This document shows positions 16,145-23,820 of a DNA stretch of 64,000 nt, one piece after another (position 1 is the first letter of the stretch; every line of letters starts with the position of its first letter). Under the pieces are notes generated by a model, which did not search any database, was not told the DNA's origin, and saw only the letters and a program-made list of their open reading frames with translations. The stretch lies in assembly GCF_029894125.1 (NCBI RefSeq), contig NZ_JARXYZ010000010.1, positions 1 to 64,000 on the forward strand, read 5' to 3'. The stretch is from Kitasatospora sp. MAA19. Its GTDB lineage: Bacteria; Actinomycetota; Actinomycetes; Streptomycetales; Streptomycetaceae. Position numbers and translations under genes: made by a program.

Positions 16145-19006
16145 ATGCGTCTGCGCAGCAGCTCGATCCGCGCGAAGATCATCGCGCTGCTCCTGGTGCC
16201 CATCGTCGCGCTCACCGCACTGTGGGTGTACGCGACCTTCGCCACCACCGGAGACGTCTGGGGCCAGCTGGAGATCAGCCGTACGTACAAGGAGTTCGGG
16301 ACCCCGGTCGACCAGTACGCCACCGACCTGCAGAACGAGCGCCGCGCGGCCGTCCAGCGCCTGGCCGCCCCGAACTCGCAGGTCGCCGTGGACGTCTTCA
16401 ACCACGCCAAGGCCGCCACCGACCGCAGCCTCGACGTCCTGCGGCAGAAGAAGGACCACGTCGGCGGCAAGCTCTCCACCGCGCAGCGCGGCCGCTTCCT
16501 GCAGATCCTCGCCGCCGCCGACCAGATCGAACCGCTGCGCGCCCAGGTCGGCCGCTCCGCGCTCAACTGGGAGTTCGCGCTGGAGCAGTACAGCGACCTG
16601 GTCAAGCCGGTGTTCGGCTTCCGGTCCGCCTACGTCGCCCGGCAGACCGGCCAACTCCCGCGCCAGGGGACGATCCTGATCGAGCTGGTGCGCGCCCGCG
16701 AGTACCTCGCCCAGGAGGACGCGGCGATGGAGGGCCTGCGCGTCGGCATCGCCAAGCCCACCGCCGAGCAGTACCAGGTCGCGCTGGACGCCCTGCACAA
16801 CCAGCAGGCCCTGTTCACCGTCTACATCGCCGAGCTCGAACCCGCCGACCAGGCCGACTACGCCGCCCTGCGCGGAGGCGAGGCCTGGTCGGCGCTGGCC
16901 CGCGCCGAGGCGGACTTCGTCGGCGCCGGCGGCCCCGACCGGGTCGCCCAGGCGATCAACGGCGACTCCTGGCGGGAGACCGCCGACCGGGCGCTCGGGG
17001 ATCTCGCCGCGATCAACTCCCGGATCGCCAACGGGATCGGCGAGCGTGAGCGGTCCGCCGCGATCGGAGCACTCTGGCGCGGCGGTATCGCCGGTGTGAT
17101 CGGCCTGATCGCGGTCGTCCTGTCGGTGATGATCTCCTTCCGGATCGGACGGGGCCTGGCCCGCGAACTGATCGGGCTGCGCAACGCGGCCAACGAGCTG
17201 GCCGGCACCCGGCTGCCCTCCGTCATGCTGCGGCTGCGCCGCGGCGAGGCGGTGGACGTCGCGGCCGAGGCGCCCGAGCTGCGGTTCGGGCCGGCCGAGA
17301 TCGGCCAGGTGGGGCAGGCCTTCAACGCGGTCCAGCGGGCCGCCGTCGAGGCCGCCGTCGAACAGGCCGAACTGCGGCGCGGCGTCTCGGCGGTGTTCGT
17401 CAACCTGGCCCGGCGCAGCCAGGTGCTGCTGCACCGCCAGCTCACCCTGCTCGACACCATGGAACGCCGCACCGAGGACCCGACCGAACTGGCGGACCTC
17501 TTCAAGGTCGACCACCTCACCACCCGGATGCGCCGCCACGCCGAGGGCCTGATCATCCTCGCCGGCGGCTCGCCCGGGCGCGCCTGGCGCAAGCCGGTCC
17601 GGATGGTGGACGTGGTCCGCGCGGCGGTCGGCGAGGTCGAGGACTACGCCCGGGTGATCGTCCGGCCCTTCCCCGGCACCGGCCTGCTCGGCAGCGCCGT
17701 CGCGGACGTCACCCACCTGATCGCCGAACTCGTCGAGAACGCGGCGGTGTTCTCCCCGCCGAGCACCCAGGTCACCGTCCAGGGCGAGGTGGTGGCGCAC
17801 GGCTTCGCGCTGGAGATCGACGACCGCGGGCTCGGCCTGAGCGAGCAGCTGCTCGCCGAGACCAACGAACGCCTCGCCGTGGAGCAGGAGTTCGACCTGG
17901 CCGACACCGACCGGTTGGGCCTGTTCGTGGTCAGCCGGCTGGCCCGGCGGCACGGCATCCGGGTGCACCTTCGCCCGTCCCCGTACGGGGGGACGACGGC
18001 GGTGGTGCTGATCCCGCGCGAACTGCTCGCCGAGGCGCCGGACGGCCTGCCCGAGCCGCCGTCCGCCGGACAGCGGCCCGCTCCGGCCCGGCGCGGGCAG
18101 CGCGACCTGGTCGCCGTGCCCTCGCTCGCGGGCGGAGGAGGCGGCGGCGTCGGGGCGGACCGTGGCGGGGTGGACGGCGCGGCTCGGGGCGCCGCCGGCT
18201 CGGGCGCCGGGGCCGGGGCCGGGGCCGGGGCCGGGGACGGCGGACGGCAGCAGGGCAGCGGCGGCCCCCGGCCGTCCGCGCCCGAGCCGGGCCGGACGGC
18301 GGGCGGGCTGCCGCGACGGGCCTCGCGGACCAAGGGCGGGCCGGTGCTGGTGCCGGCGCCGTCCGCGCCCTCCTCGCCGTCTGCGCGGTTTGCGCCGTCC
18401 CTGGACGGCGAGGCCTCGCCGGGGACGGGGCGGCACCGCCGCGACGAGTCGGCGGGCGCCGCGGCCGCCTTCGTGGACGGTCCCACGGACGCGCCGGTGG
18501 ACGCGCCGCTGGACGCCGCCCCGCGGACCCCGGGCGGCCTGCCCCGGCGGGTCCGGCAGGCGAACCTCGCACCGCAGCTCAAGGAGCAGTTGAAGGAACG
18601 CCTCCGGGAGCGTGCGGACACCGGGCCCGAGGACCAGGCCGCCGTGGCCGCTCGGGAGGCCCGGGACACCGAGCGGGCGCGCGAGCGCTCGCCCGAGGAG
18701 GCGCGGGCCACCTTCGCCTCCTTCCAGCGCGGCTTCACCCGCGGGCGCGGCGCCGCCCCGGCGGCGGCCCCGGCGAGCGCCCGGCCCGCCGCCGTACCCG
18801 CCTGGCAGCCGCCGGACCCGTCCCGGCGGGCGATCAGCCCGGCCCCCGCCCCGGCGGCGCTGCCCGCGCCGTCGGACGGTGCCCGGGCGTCGCTCGCCCG
18901 CCGGGTGCCGCCCGGCCAGCCGGTCCGACTGAACCCGGCGCCCGTACCACCTGCAGCATCTGCACCACCCGCACCACCCGCTTCAGCGGAAGGAACTGAT
19001 TCATGA
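16145..19006 (+). CDS. cvnA: Conservon sensor protein CvnA (histidine-kinase-like)
   Basis: 953 aa membrane protein. Residues about 11-32 form the first membrane helix. An extracytoplasmic helical domain of about 270 residues resembles nitrate/nitrite-sensing sensor domains, and a second helix lies at about 308-330. The cytoplasmic part has a helical region (LHRQLTLLDTMERR, MRRHAEGLIILAGG) and a GHKL ATPase domain with N-box AELVENAAVFSPP (about 525-537) and GLGLS. After about residue 620 it is Ala/Pro/Gly/Arg-rich and disordered. ATG 16145 starts MRLRSSSIRAKI. It is the first gene of cvnABCD, a G-protein-coupled-like signalling operon of actinomycetes. No canonical phospho-accepting H-box was recognised. 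Confidence 0.93.
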   Translation: MRLRSSSIRAKIIALLLVPIVALTALWVYATFATTGDVWGQLEISRTYKEFGTPVDQYATDLQNERRAAVQRLAAPNSQVAVDVFNHAKAATDRSLDVLRQKKDHVGGKLSTAQRGRFLQILAAADQIEPLRAQVGRSALNWEFALEQYSDLVKPVFGFRSAYVARQTGQLPRQGTILIELVRAREYLAQEDAAMEGLRVGIAKPTAEQYQVALDALHNQQALFTVYIAELEPADQADYAALRGGEAWSALARAEADFVGAGGPDRVAQAINGDSWRETADRALGDLAAINSRIANGIGERERSAAIGALWRGGIAGVIGLIAVVLSVMISFRIGRGLARELIGLRNAANELAGTRLPSVMLRLRRGEAVDVAAEAPELRFGPAEIGQVGQAFNAVQRAAVEAAVEQAELRRGVSAVFVNLARRSQVLLHRQLTLLDTMERRTEDPTELADLFKVDHLTTRMRRHAEGLIILAGGSPGRAWRKPVRMVDVVRAAVGEVEDYARVIVRPFPGTGLLGSAVADVTHLIAELVENAAVFSPPSTQVTVQGEVVAHGFALEIDDRGLGLSEQLLAETNERLAVEQEFDLADTDRLGLFVVSRLARRHGIRVHLRPSPYGGTTAVVLIPRELLAEAPDGLPEPPSAGQRPAPARRGQRDLVAVPSLAGGGGGGVGADRGGVDGAARGAAGSGAGAGAGAGAGDGGRQQGSGGPRPSAPEPGRTAGGLPRRASRTKGGPVLVPAPSAPSSPSARFAPSLDGEASPGTGRHRRDESAGAAAAFVDGPTDAPVDAPLDAAPRTPGGLPRRVRQANLAPQLKEQLKERLRERADTGPEDQAAVAAREARDTERARERSPEEARATFASFQRGFTRGRGAAPAAAPASARPAAVPAWQPPDPSRRAISPAPAPAALPAPSDGARASLARRVPPGQPVRLNPAPVPPAASAPPAPPASAEGTDS

Positions 19007-19422
19007 CCACTTCGACGCAGCCGTCCGGGGACCTCAACTGGCTCCTGGACGACCTGGTGGGACGCGTCGCGGCCCTGCGGCACGCGGTGATCCTCTCCCG
19101 CGACGGCCTGGCCACCGGCGCCTCCCGCGACCTCGACCGCGAGGACGCCGAGCACCTCGCCGCCGTCGCGGCCGGGTTCCACAGCCTGGCCAAGGGCGCC
19201 GGCGGGCACTTCAAGGTCGGCGGGGTCCGCCAGACCATGGTGGAGCTGGACGAGGCGTTCCTGTTCATCACGGCCGCCGGCGACGGCAGCTGCCTGGCCG
19301 TCCTGAGCGAGGCCGAGGCGGACATCGGCCAGATCGCCTACGAGATGGCGCTGCTGGTCAAGCGGGTCGGCGAGCACCTGGCCGCCGAGCCGCGCACCGA
19401 AGCCGCCCCGCCGGGGAGATGA
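19003..19422 (+). CDS. cvnB: Conservon protein CvnB, roadblock/LC7 domain
   Basis: 139 aa protein made up almost entirely of one roadblock/LC7 domain (DLNWLLDDLVGRVAALRHAV, ILSRDGLATGASRDLDR, then ADIGQIAYEMALLVKRVG). Family members bind small Ras-like GTPases such as the CvnD encoded downstream and are thought to act as its regulator or scaffold beneath CvnA. Its ATG overlaps the cvnA stop by four bases and its stop overlaps the cvnC start, so translation is coupled through the operon. Length is normal for the family. Confidence 0.95.
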   Translation: MTTSTQPSGDLNWLLDDLVGRVAALRHAVILSRDGLATGASRDLDREDAEHLAAVAAGFHSLAKGAGGHFKVGGVRQTMVELDEAFLFITAAGDGSCLAVLSEAEADIGQIAYEMALLVKRVGEHLAAEPRTEAAPPGR

Positions 19423-20087
19423 GCGGTCCGATGACGGATCCGAAGGCGAAGGCGGCGGGGCGGCCCGGGCCGGACGGGCCCTCCGGGCTGCCCGCGTCGT
19501 CTGCGCCGTCCGCGTCGTCCGCGCCGTCCGGACCCGAGGTGCAGGTCGGTCCGAACGCGTCGGTCGGTGCGGACGCGCTGGGGGCTTCGGGGGGCTCGGA
19601 GTCGTCGGCGGTATCGGGCGTGTCGGGAGTGTCGGCGGTGTCGGGGACGGCACAGGTGGGTCAGGACGCGTCCGAGGCCGACCTGTTCCGCCCGCGCACC
19701 CCGGTCGACGACCGCTGGTTCGACGACGAGGCCGGCCCGGTGGTGCGGCTCTACTCGATGACCCGCGGCCGCACCCGGCCGGTCGAGGAGGGCCTGTTCG
19801 ACCTGATCTCGCTGATCACCGCCGCCGAGCCCGGGCCGAACGCGGGGGCCGTGCCCGCGCACGTCCTCGACCCGGAGCACCAGACCATCCTGGCCTGGTG
19901 CCGCCGCGAGCCGCTGTCCGTCGCCGAACTGGGCTCCTACACCGACCTGCCGGTCAGCGTCGTCCGGGTGCTGCTCGGCGACCTCTACGACGCCGAGCTG
20001 ATCAGCGTCACCCGACCCGTTCCGCTCGCCGAGCTGCCGGACGAGCGCCTGCTGCGAGACGTGATCAATGGACTCCGTGCGCTCTGA
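19419..20087 (+). CDS. cvnC: Conservon protein CvnC, DUF742
   Basis: 222 aa. The C-terminal 120 residues are a DUF742 winged-helix-like domain (WFDDEAGPVVRLYSMTRGRTRP, then DPEHQTILAWCRREPLSVAEL, ending LLRDVINGLRAL). The N-terminal 90 residues are a Ser/Ala/Gly-rich disordered extension ([26 protein letters not shown]), longer than in typical CvnC proteins of about 120 aa. ATG 19419 gives an ATGA overlap with cvnB; ATG 19431 is an alternative start. It is presumed to be part of the CvnA/B/D signalling complex at the membrane. Confidence 0.92.
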   Translation: MSGPMTDPKAKAAGRPGPDGPSGLPASSAPSASSAPSGPEVQVGPNASVGADALGASGGSESSAVSGVSGVSAVSGTAQVGQDASEADLFRPRTPVDDRWFDDEAGPVVRLYSMTRGRTRPVEEGLFDLISLITAAEPGPNAGAVPAHVLDPEHQTILAWCRREPLSVAELGSYTDLPVSVVRVLLGDLYDAELISVTRPVPLAELPDERLLRDVINGLRAL

Positions 20088-20703
20088 CCATGATGGCGAC
20101 ACCCCGGGCGGCCGCGCCAACGACCCGCGCTGGCGCGGCGGTCCGGGCGTCGCGGTGAAGATCCTGGTGGCGGGCGGCTTCGGCGCGGGCAAGACCACGC
20201 TGGTCGGCTCGGTGAGCGAGATCCGGCCGCTGCGCACCGAGGAGGAGCTCAGCGAACTGGGCCGCCCGGTCGACGACACCTCGGGCGTGGAGGCGAAGCG
20301 GACCACCACCGTGGCGATGGACTTCGGCCGGATCGACCTGCGGCCCGGACTCGCGCTCTACCTGTTCGGCACGCCCGGGCAGGACCGGTTCTGGTTCGTC
20401 TGGGACGAGTTGGCGCGTGGCGCGCTCGGCGCACTGGTGCTCGCGGACACCCGGCGGCTGGCCGACTGCTTCCCCTCGGTCGACTTCTTCGAGCAGCGCG
20501 GCATCCCGTTCGTGGTCGCGGTGAACTGCTTCGACGGCACCGAGCGGTTCGCCCCGGACGAGGTCCGGGACGCCCTCGACCTCGACCCGGACATCCCCGT
20601 ACTGCTGTGCGACGCGCGCCTACGGGAGGACGGGAAGGACCTCCTGGTCGCACTCGTCGAGCACGCTGCCGCCCGTCGCAACCGCGCCCCGGCCCGGGCC
20701 TGA
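20068..20703 (+). CDS. cvnD: Conservon GTPase CvnD
   Basis: 211 aa small Ras/MglA-like GTP-binding protein, the output switch of the conservon. P-loop G1 is GGFGAGKTT, G3 is GTPGQDRF, and G4 is the variant NCFD (N-x-x-D) rather than NKxD. The effector-region threonines lie in EAKRTTTVAMDFG. The start ATG 20068 lies 20 bp inside the cvnC 3' end. Family members cycle between GDP and GTP under control of the CvnB/CvnA complex. The particular conservon number cannot be assigned from sequence alone. Confidence 0.95.
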   Translation: MDSVRSDHDGDTPGGRANDPRWRGGPGVAVKILVAGGFGAGKTTLVGSVSEIRPLRTEEELSELGRPVDDTSGVEAKRTTTVAMDFGRIDLRPGLALYLFGTPGQDRFWFVWDELARGALGALVLADTRRLADCFPSVDFFEQRGIPFVVAVNCFDGTERFAPDEVRDALDLDPDIPVLLCDARLREDGKDLLVALVEHAAARRNRAPARA

Positions 20704-20735
20704 CGGAGCTTTGTCCGGCCTCTGCCCGAGTCATA

Positions 20736-20790
20736 CCCCGGCCGTGCCCCGGCCGTGCCCCGGCCGTGCCCCGGTCGTGCGCCGGTCGTG
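20736..20790. repeat. Five tandem 11-bp repeats after cvnD
   Basis: CCCCGGCCGTG occurs three times perfectly, then CCCCGGTCGTG and CGCCGGTCGTG, in the gap after cvnD. The period is close to one helical turn. No hairpin terminator was found nearby, so the end of the cvn transcript is unclear. Confidence 0.7.
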
Positions 20791-20944
20791 CCCGGCCGTA
20801 CCCCGGGTGCGCTCGGGCCGTGCCCGGCCGAGAATGGTCGCGCATCGGCCGGGCACGGCACCCGCGCAGAGGCTCCACAGAGCCTTCGACCCGACTGACG
20901 TCTCATTCGGCTGTCCGCATCCCGGACGTTCGGCGCGCTGAAGG

Positions 20945-20973
20945 TTGCCTAGACCGGCGCGGCGTGGAAGGCT
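20945..20973 (+). promoter_or_regulatory. Possible promoter of the first leader peptide
   Basis: TTGCCT (20945-20950), 17 bases, then AAGGCT (20968-20973) gives a plausible sigma-70-like pair about 115 bp upstream of the leader ORF at 21088. The assignment is tentative and rests on spacing only. Confidence 0.3.
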
Positions 20974-21087
20974 CTGGGCACGAAAGCCGCCCGGCCATGC
21001 CGTCGGGAGGGCCGGAAACGTTCCGTTCACGCAGGCGCGCACCGACGATGGCGCGCCGTCGCACAGAGCCAGGGGGAGGGCAGCAGG

Positions 21088-21198
21088 ATGACCGTCGGCC
21101 AGCGACGCGCCACCACCGATCCCGCCCCCGTCACGCCGGTACTCACCGTCCGCCGCTACATCGACCAGGCGCTGATCTGCAGCGCCTGTTGTCGCTGA
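21088..21198 (+). CDS. Putative cysteine-responsive leader peptide
   Basis: 36 aa ORF that begins at ATG 21088 after a GGGGGAGGGCAGCAGG ribosome site. It ends in the Cys-rich tail ALICSACCR, with codons TGC-AGC-GCC-TGT-TGT-CGC before the stop. The core VLTVRRYIDQAL resembles the short leader peptides found ahead of sulfur-assimilation genes in actinobacteria. Polycysteine ORFs of this kind act as cysteine-responsive attenuators in mycobacteria. It precedes the 79 aa ORF and the orphan winged-helix gene. The peptide itself probably has no function; ribosome stalling at the Cys codons would be the signal. Confidence 0.72.
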   Translation: MTVGQRRATTDPAPVTPVLTVRRYIDQALICSACCR

Positions 21199-21353
21199 CC
21201 GGCCGGCCCCTTCCCGGTTCGTCCCCGACGCTCCCGGCCCACCCGGCCGCCGTCTGACGCACCGCCAAACCCGTCGACCAGGCCGTAGCGGACCCGCCCC
21301 ATCCGGCGCGCCCGCGGCCGCCGATCCGGCCCCGCCTCGCGGAGAGACCACCA

Positions 21354-21593
21354 GTGAACATCGCCTGCACCAGCCCCGCCCCCGGCATCGCCGGCCGTCC
21401 CCGCACGACCGGGGCGGCCTCCGCGATGCGCGCCGGTGGACTGGCCAGGGGGTGGAACGGGCGCGCGGACCGCGCCGGGGACGGCCACCAGGGTCGCCTC
21501 GACCTTGAGCCGTTCTGGCCGTCCCGGCAGCCGCACCTGTTCGATCAGACGTGTCCGGGCTCGCCCAGCGCGTCCCGGCCCTCCGCAGGCTGA
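21354..21593 (+). CDS. Small hypothetical protein
   Basis: 79 aa ORF starting with GTG 21354 after GGAGAGACCACCA. Third positions are strongly G/C and the C-terminal half has a non-repetitive stretch (LDLEPFWPSRQPHLFDQT), both of which favour a real gene. There is no membrane segment, and the two cysteines are not arranged as a metal site. It sits between the Cys leader peptide and the winged-helix gene on the same strand, so it may be in the same sulfur-controlled transcript. I do not recognise the family. Confidence 0.5.
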   Translation: MNIACTSPAPGIAGRPRTTGAASAMRAGGLARGWNGRADRAGDGHQGRLDLEPFWPSRQPHLFDQTCPGSPSASRPSAG

Positions 21594-21675
21594 TTCCGGA
21601 TCAGCCCCGCAGCACGCCCGGTCGACGCGCAGACGACTCCACCCCGTCCGTCACGCGCGAAATGAGCGGCACACC

Positions 21676-22533
21676 ATGTCTTCCTCTTCCACCGCCACCC
21701 TGCCCCTGCCCACCGCGACCCCGCACCTGCGCGCGGTCCGCTCGGTCCCCGGCGTCATCCCGGCCGGCCCCGGCGCCGCCGGCGCTCCGGGCTCCTCCGC
21801 CTCCCCGCACTCGCACGGCGCGCCGGCCGCGGAACGATGGCCCGGCGCTCCGGTACGGCCCTCCCACGCGGCCCCGTCCCGTCCGGCGGGCGCGGGAGTC
21901 GTGCCCCAGCCGGGCGCGCTCCTCCCGCCGGCTCCGCAGGCCCTGCTCGCCGCGCTGCCCGAGGGGGCGACCGTCGTCGCCGCCTTGCCGCAGGGCGCGC
22001 TGCCGCAGGGTCTACTCGCCCAGTACGGCGCGCAGTTCGGCGGCTCCACCGGGAGTCCGATGGTCGGGTACCTGGTGCTCGTGCCGGCCGACAGCCCGGT
22101 GGTGGCGACCGCTCCGGCGGCGGTGGCCAGCGGTGCGTCCACTCGCTCCTCCCTCGGTGGACCCTCGGGCGTGCCCGGCGGTGCGCCCGCTGGTGTGCCG
22201 GGCGGTGTGTCCGCGCCCGTCGGCGTCCGTCCGGTCCGCCCGGCCGGGCGCGGGATCGCCGTCGACACCGAGCGGCGCAACGCCTACGTCGACGGGCGGC
22301 TGCTCGACCTCACGTACCTCGAGTTCGAGCTGCTCGCGCACCTCACCGAGCACCCGCAGCGGGTGCACACCCGGGACCACCTCGTCTCGGCGGTGTGGGG
22401 CTACGGGCACGTCGGCGACGGCCGCACGGTCGACGTGCACGTCGCCCGGCTGCGCCGCAAGCTCGGACCGGCCTACCGCGGCACCATCGTGACGGTCCGC
22501 CGGGTCGGCTACAAGTACACCCCGGCCAACTGA
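21676..22533 (+). CDS. Orphan OmpR-type winged-helix regulator
   Basis: 285 aa. Residues about 193-284 are a Trans_reg_C winged helix like the DNA-binding half of OmpR/PhoB response regulators (VDTERRNAYVDGRLLDLTYL, FELLAHLTEHPQRVHTRDHL, then RTVDVHVARLRRKL and VRRVGYKYTP). No receiver domain precedes it. The first 190 residues are Ala/Pro/Gly/Ser-rich and appear disordered, so any input must be by another route. ATG 21676 has only a weak ribosome site. It lies downstream of a Cys leader peptide and next to organosulfur genes, suggesting a role in sulfur control. A strong hairpin follows the stop. Confidence 0.8.
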   Translation: MSSSSTATLPLPTATPHLRAVRSVPGVIPAGPGAAGAPGSSASPHSHGAPAAERWPGAPVRPSHAAPSRPAGAGVVPQPGALLPPAPQALLAALPEGATVVAALPQGALPQGLLAQYGAQFGGSTGSPMVGYLVLVPADSPVVATAPAAVASGASTRSSLGGPSGVPGGAPAGVPGGVSAPVGVRPVRPAGRGIAVDTERRNAYVDGRLLDLTYLEFELLAHLTEHPQRVHTRDHLVSAVWGYGHVGDGRTVDVHVARLRRKLGPAYRGTIVTVRRVGYKYTPAN

Positions 22534-22553
22534 TCGGCCATCGGCGCCCTGTC

Positions 22554-22596
22554 GCAGCGGACTTCCCGTTCTCCCGTGGAACGGGCGGTCCGCTGC
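22554..22596. terminator. Bidirectional terminator hairpin
   Basis: GCAGCGGAC (22554-22562) pairs with GTCCGCTGC (22588-22596), and inside it CCCGTTC pairs with GAACGGG. It lies between the winged-helix gene (plus) and the convergent IclR gene (minus). Confidence 0.8.
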
Positions 22597-22613
22597 GCTG
22601 ATTTGACTGTCAG

Positions 22614-23396
22614 TCAGGCACGTTGATCGGGAGGTAGGAGCAGGACGGCGAGCGCGTCGGCGCAGGCGCGGGCGTGGCCGAGGAACCAGTCCAGGCGGTC
22701 GTCGGTCAGGTGTGCCGGGGTCGAGCGGACCGCGAGCGCGAACCGGGCCTGCCCCGCGCCGTCCAGGACGGGCACGGCCACCGTCCGCACCCCGGCGGCC
22801 GACTCGCCGTCGTTGAGCGCGTGCCCGGCGGACCGGACCTTCGCCAACTCCTCGTCGAGCAGCGCCGGTTCGGTGATCGTCCGGTCGGTGAACGACGGCA
22901 GCGGACCGAGCGCCGACACCGTCGGCTCGCCCGGGCGCGGCCAGGCCAGCAGCACCTTGCCGAGCGCCGTGGAGTGCAGCGGCCGGCGCAAGCCGAGACC
23001 GGTGTCCGGGCGGACGGAGGCCCCCACCAGGATCACCGCGTGCGGACCGCTGCGGATCGCGAGGTCGGCGGTCGCGCCGGTACGCCGGGACAGCCGGTCC
23101 AGCTCGGGTGCGGCCAGGTGCAGCCCGCGCTGGTGGAAGGTGAGTTGGCCGAGTTCGGCGACCGCCGGGCCGAGCCGGTAGCGCGCGGTCTGCTCGTCCT
23201 GCTCCAGGAAACCGGCGCTGACCAGCGTCCGGGCCAGCCGGTGCGCGGTGGAGACCGAGAGGTCCATGCGGCGGGCCAGGTCGGAGGCGCTCAGGTCGGG
23301 GCCGTTGTCGTGGAAACAGTGCAGCAGCCCCAGCGCGCGCTGGACGGCCTGCGCACCGGCCGGCGGGCTCTGGACGGCGGTGGCGGCCTCGGCCAT
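22614..23396 (-). CDS. IclR-family regulator of the organosulfur locus
   Basis: 260 aa. An N-terminal winged helix (AVQRALGLLHCFHDNG, LSASDLARRMDLSVSTAHRLARTL) is followed by the IclR effector-binding domain (HLAAPELDRLSRRTGATADLAI, HSTALGKVLLAWP, VAVPVLDGAGQARFALAV). Length is normal. ATG 23396 is preferred because GAGGTG lies just upstream; a GTG at 23435 would add 13 residues. It is divergent from the second leader peptide and the desulfinase/transport operon, so it probably controls that operon in response to a small organic ligand. Confidence 0.9.
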   Translation of the reverse strand: MAEAATAVQSPPAGAQAVQRALGLLHCFHDNGPDLSASDLARRMDLSVSTAHRLARTLVSAGFLEQDEQTARYRLGPAVAELGQLTFHQRGLHLAAPELDRLSRRTGATADLAIRSGPHAVILVGASVRPDTGLGLRRPLHSTALGKVLLAWPRPGEPTVSALGPLPSFTDRTITEPALLDEELAKVRSAGHALNDGESAAGVRTVAVPVLDGAGQARFALAVRSTPAHLTDDRLDWFLGHARACADALAVLLLPPDQRA

Positions 23397-23639
23397 GGCA
23401 CCTCGCGTTTCGGTTCGGGAATCCGGCTGGACCACCGGTGAGGAGTCTCAGCGTAGGGCAGCGGGTGCTGCGGGATTGTGTCGACGACGTTGCAATGGAA
23501 TGGCGTTGATGAACAAGTGATCCCACCATGTGGCAAAACCTTGCCCTCGGCTCGTCCGGCGTGGAACGCTCCTCACATCGCGCCGGACGCCCCGTCCGGC
23601 GCACCACCGCACCCCCAGCCCGCAGGAAGGAGCGACGCC

Positions 23640-23684
23640 GTGACGACCCACCGGTGCCTCGCCTCCTGCGCGTGTTGTCGCTGA
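23640..23684 (+). CDS. Putative cysteine-responsive leader peptide
   Basis: A 14-residue ORF, MTTHRCLASCACCR, starts with GTG 23640 after an AGGAAGGAG ribosome site. Four of 14 residues are Cys, with codons TGC, TGC, TGT, TGT; the last two precede CGC and the stop, as in the leader at 21088. It lies 136 bp upstream of the desulfinase-like gene, the first structural gene of the organosulfur operon. Likely role: translation at low Cys-tRNA stalls on the Cys codons and alters downstream expression. Confidence 0.78.
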   Translation: MTTHRCLASCACCR

Positions 23685-23820
23685 CGCTCCCCTCGCGCCG
23701 TACGTTCCGGCGTGCCCGCACCGTTCAACTCCCCGACGCTCCGGGACCCGTGACCCGTGTGGCGTGCCCAGCCCCGCAGCCTTCCGGCGCCCGCCGAAGC
23801 CCTCCGTAGAGGACCACACC

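Noticed and set aside
22604..22616. Short palindrome TGACTGTCAGTCA at the IclR 3' end
   Set aside because: It overlaps the stop codon of the gene, is very short and lies downstream of coding sequence, so an operator role is unlikely.
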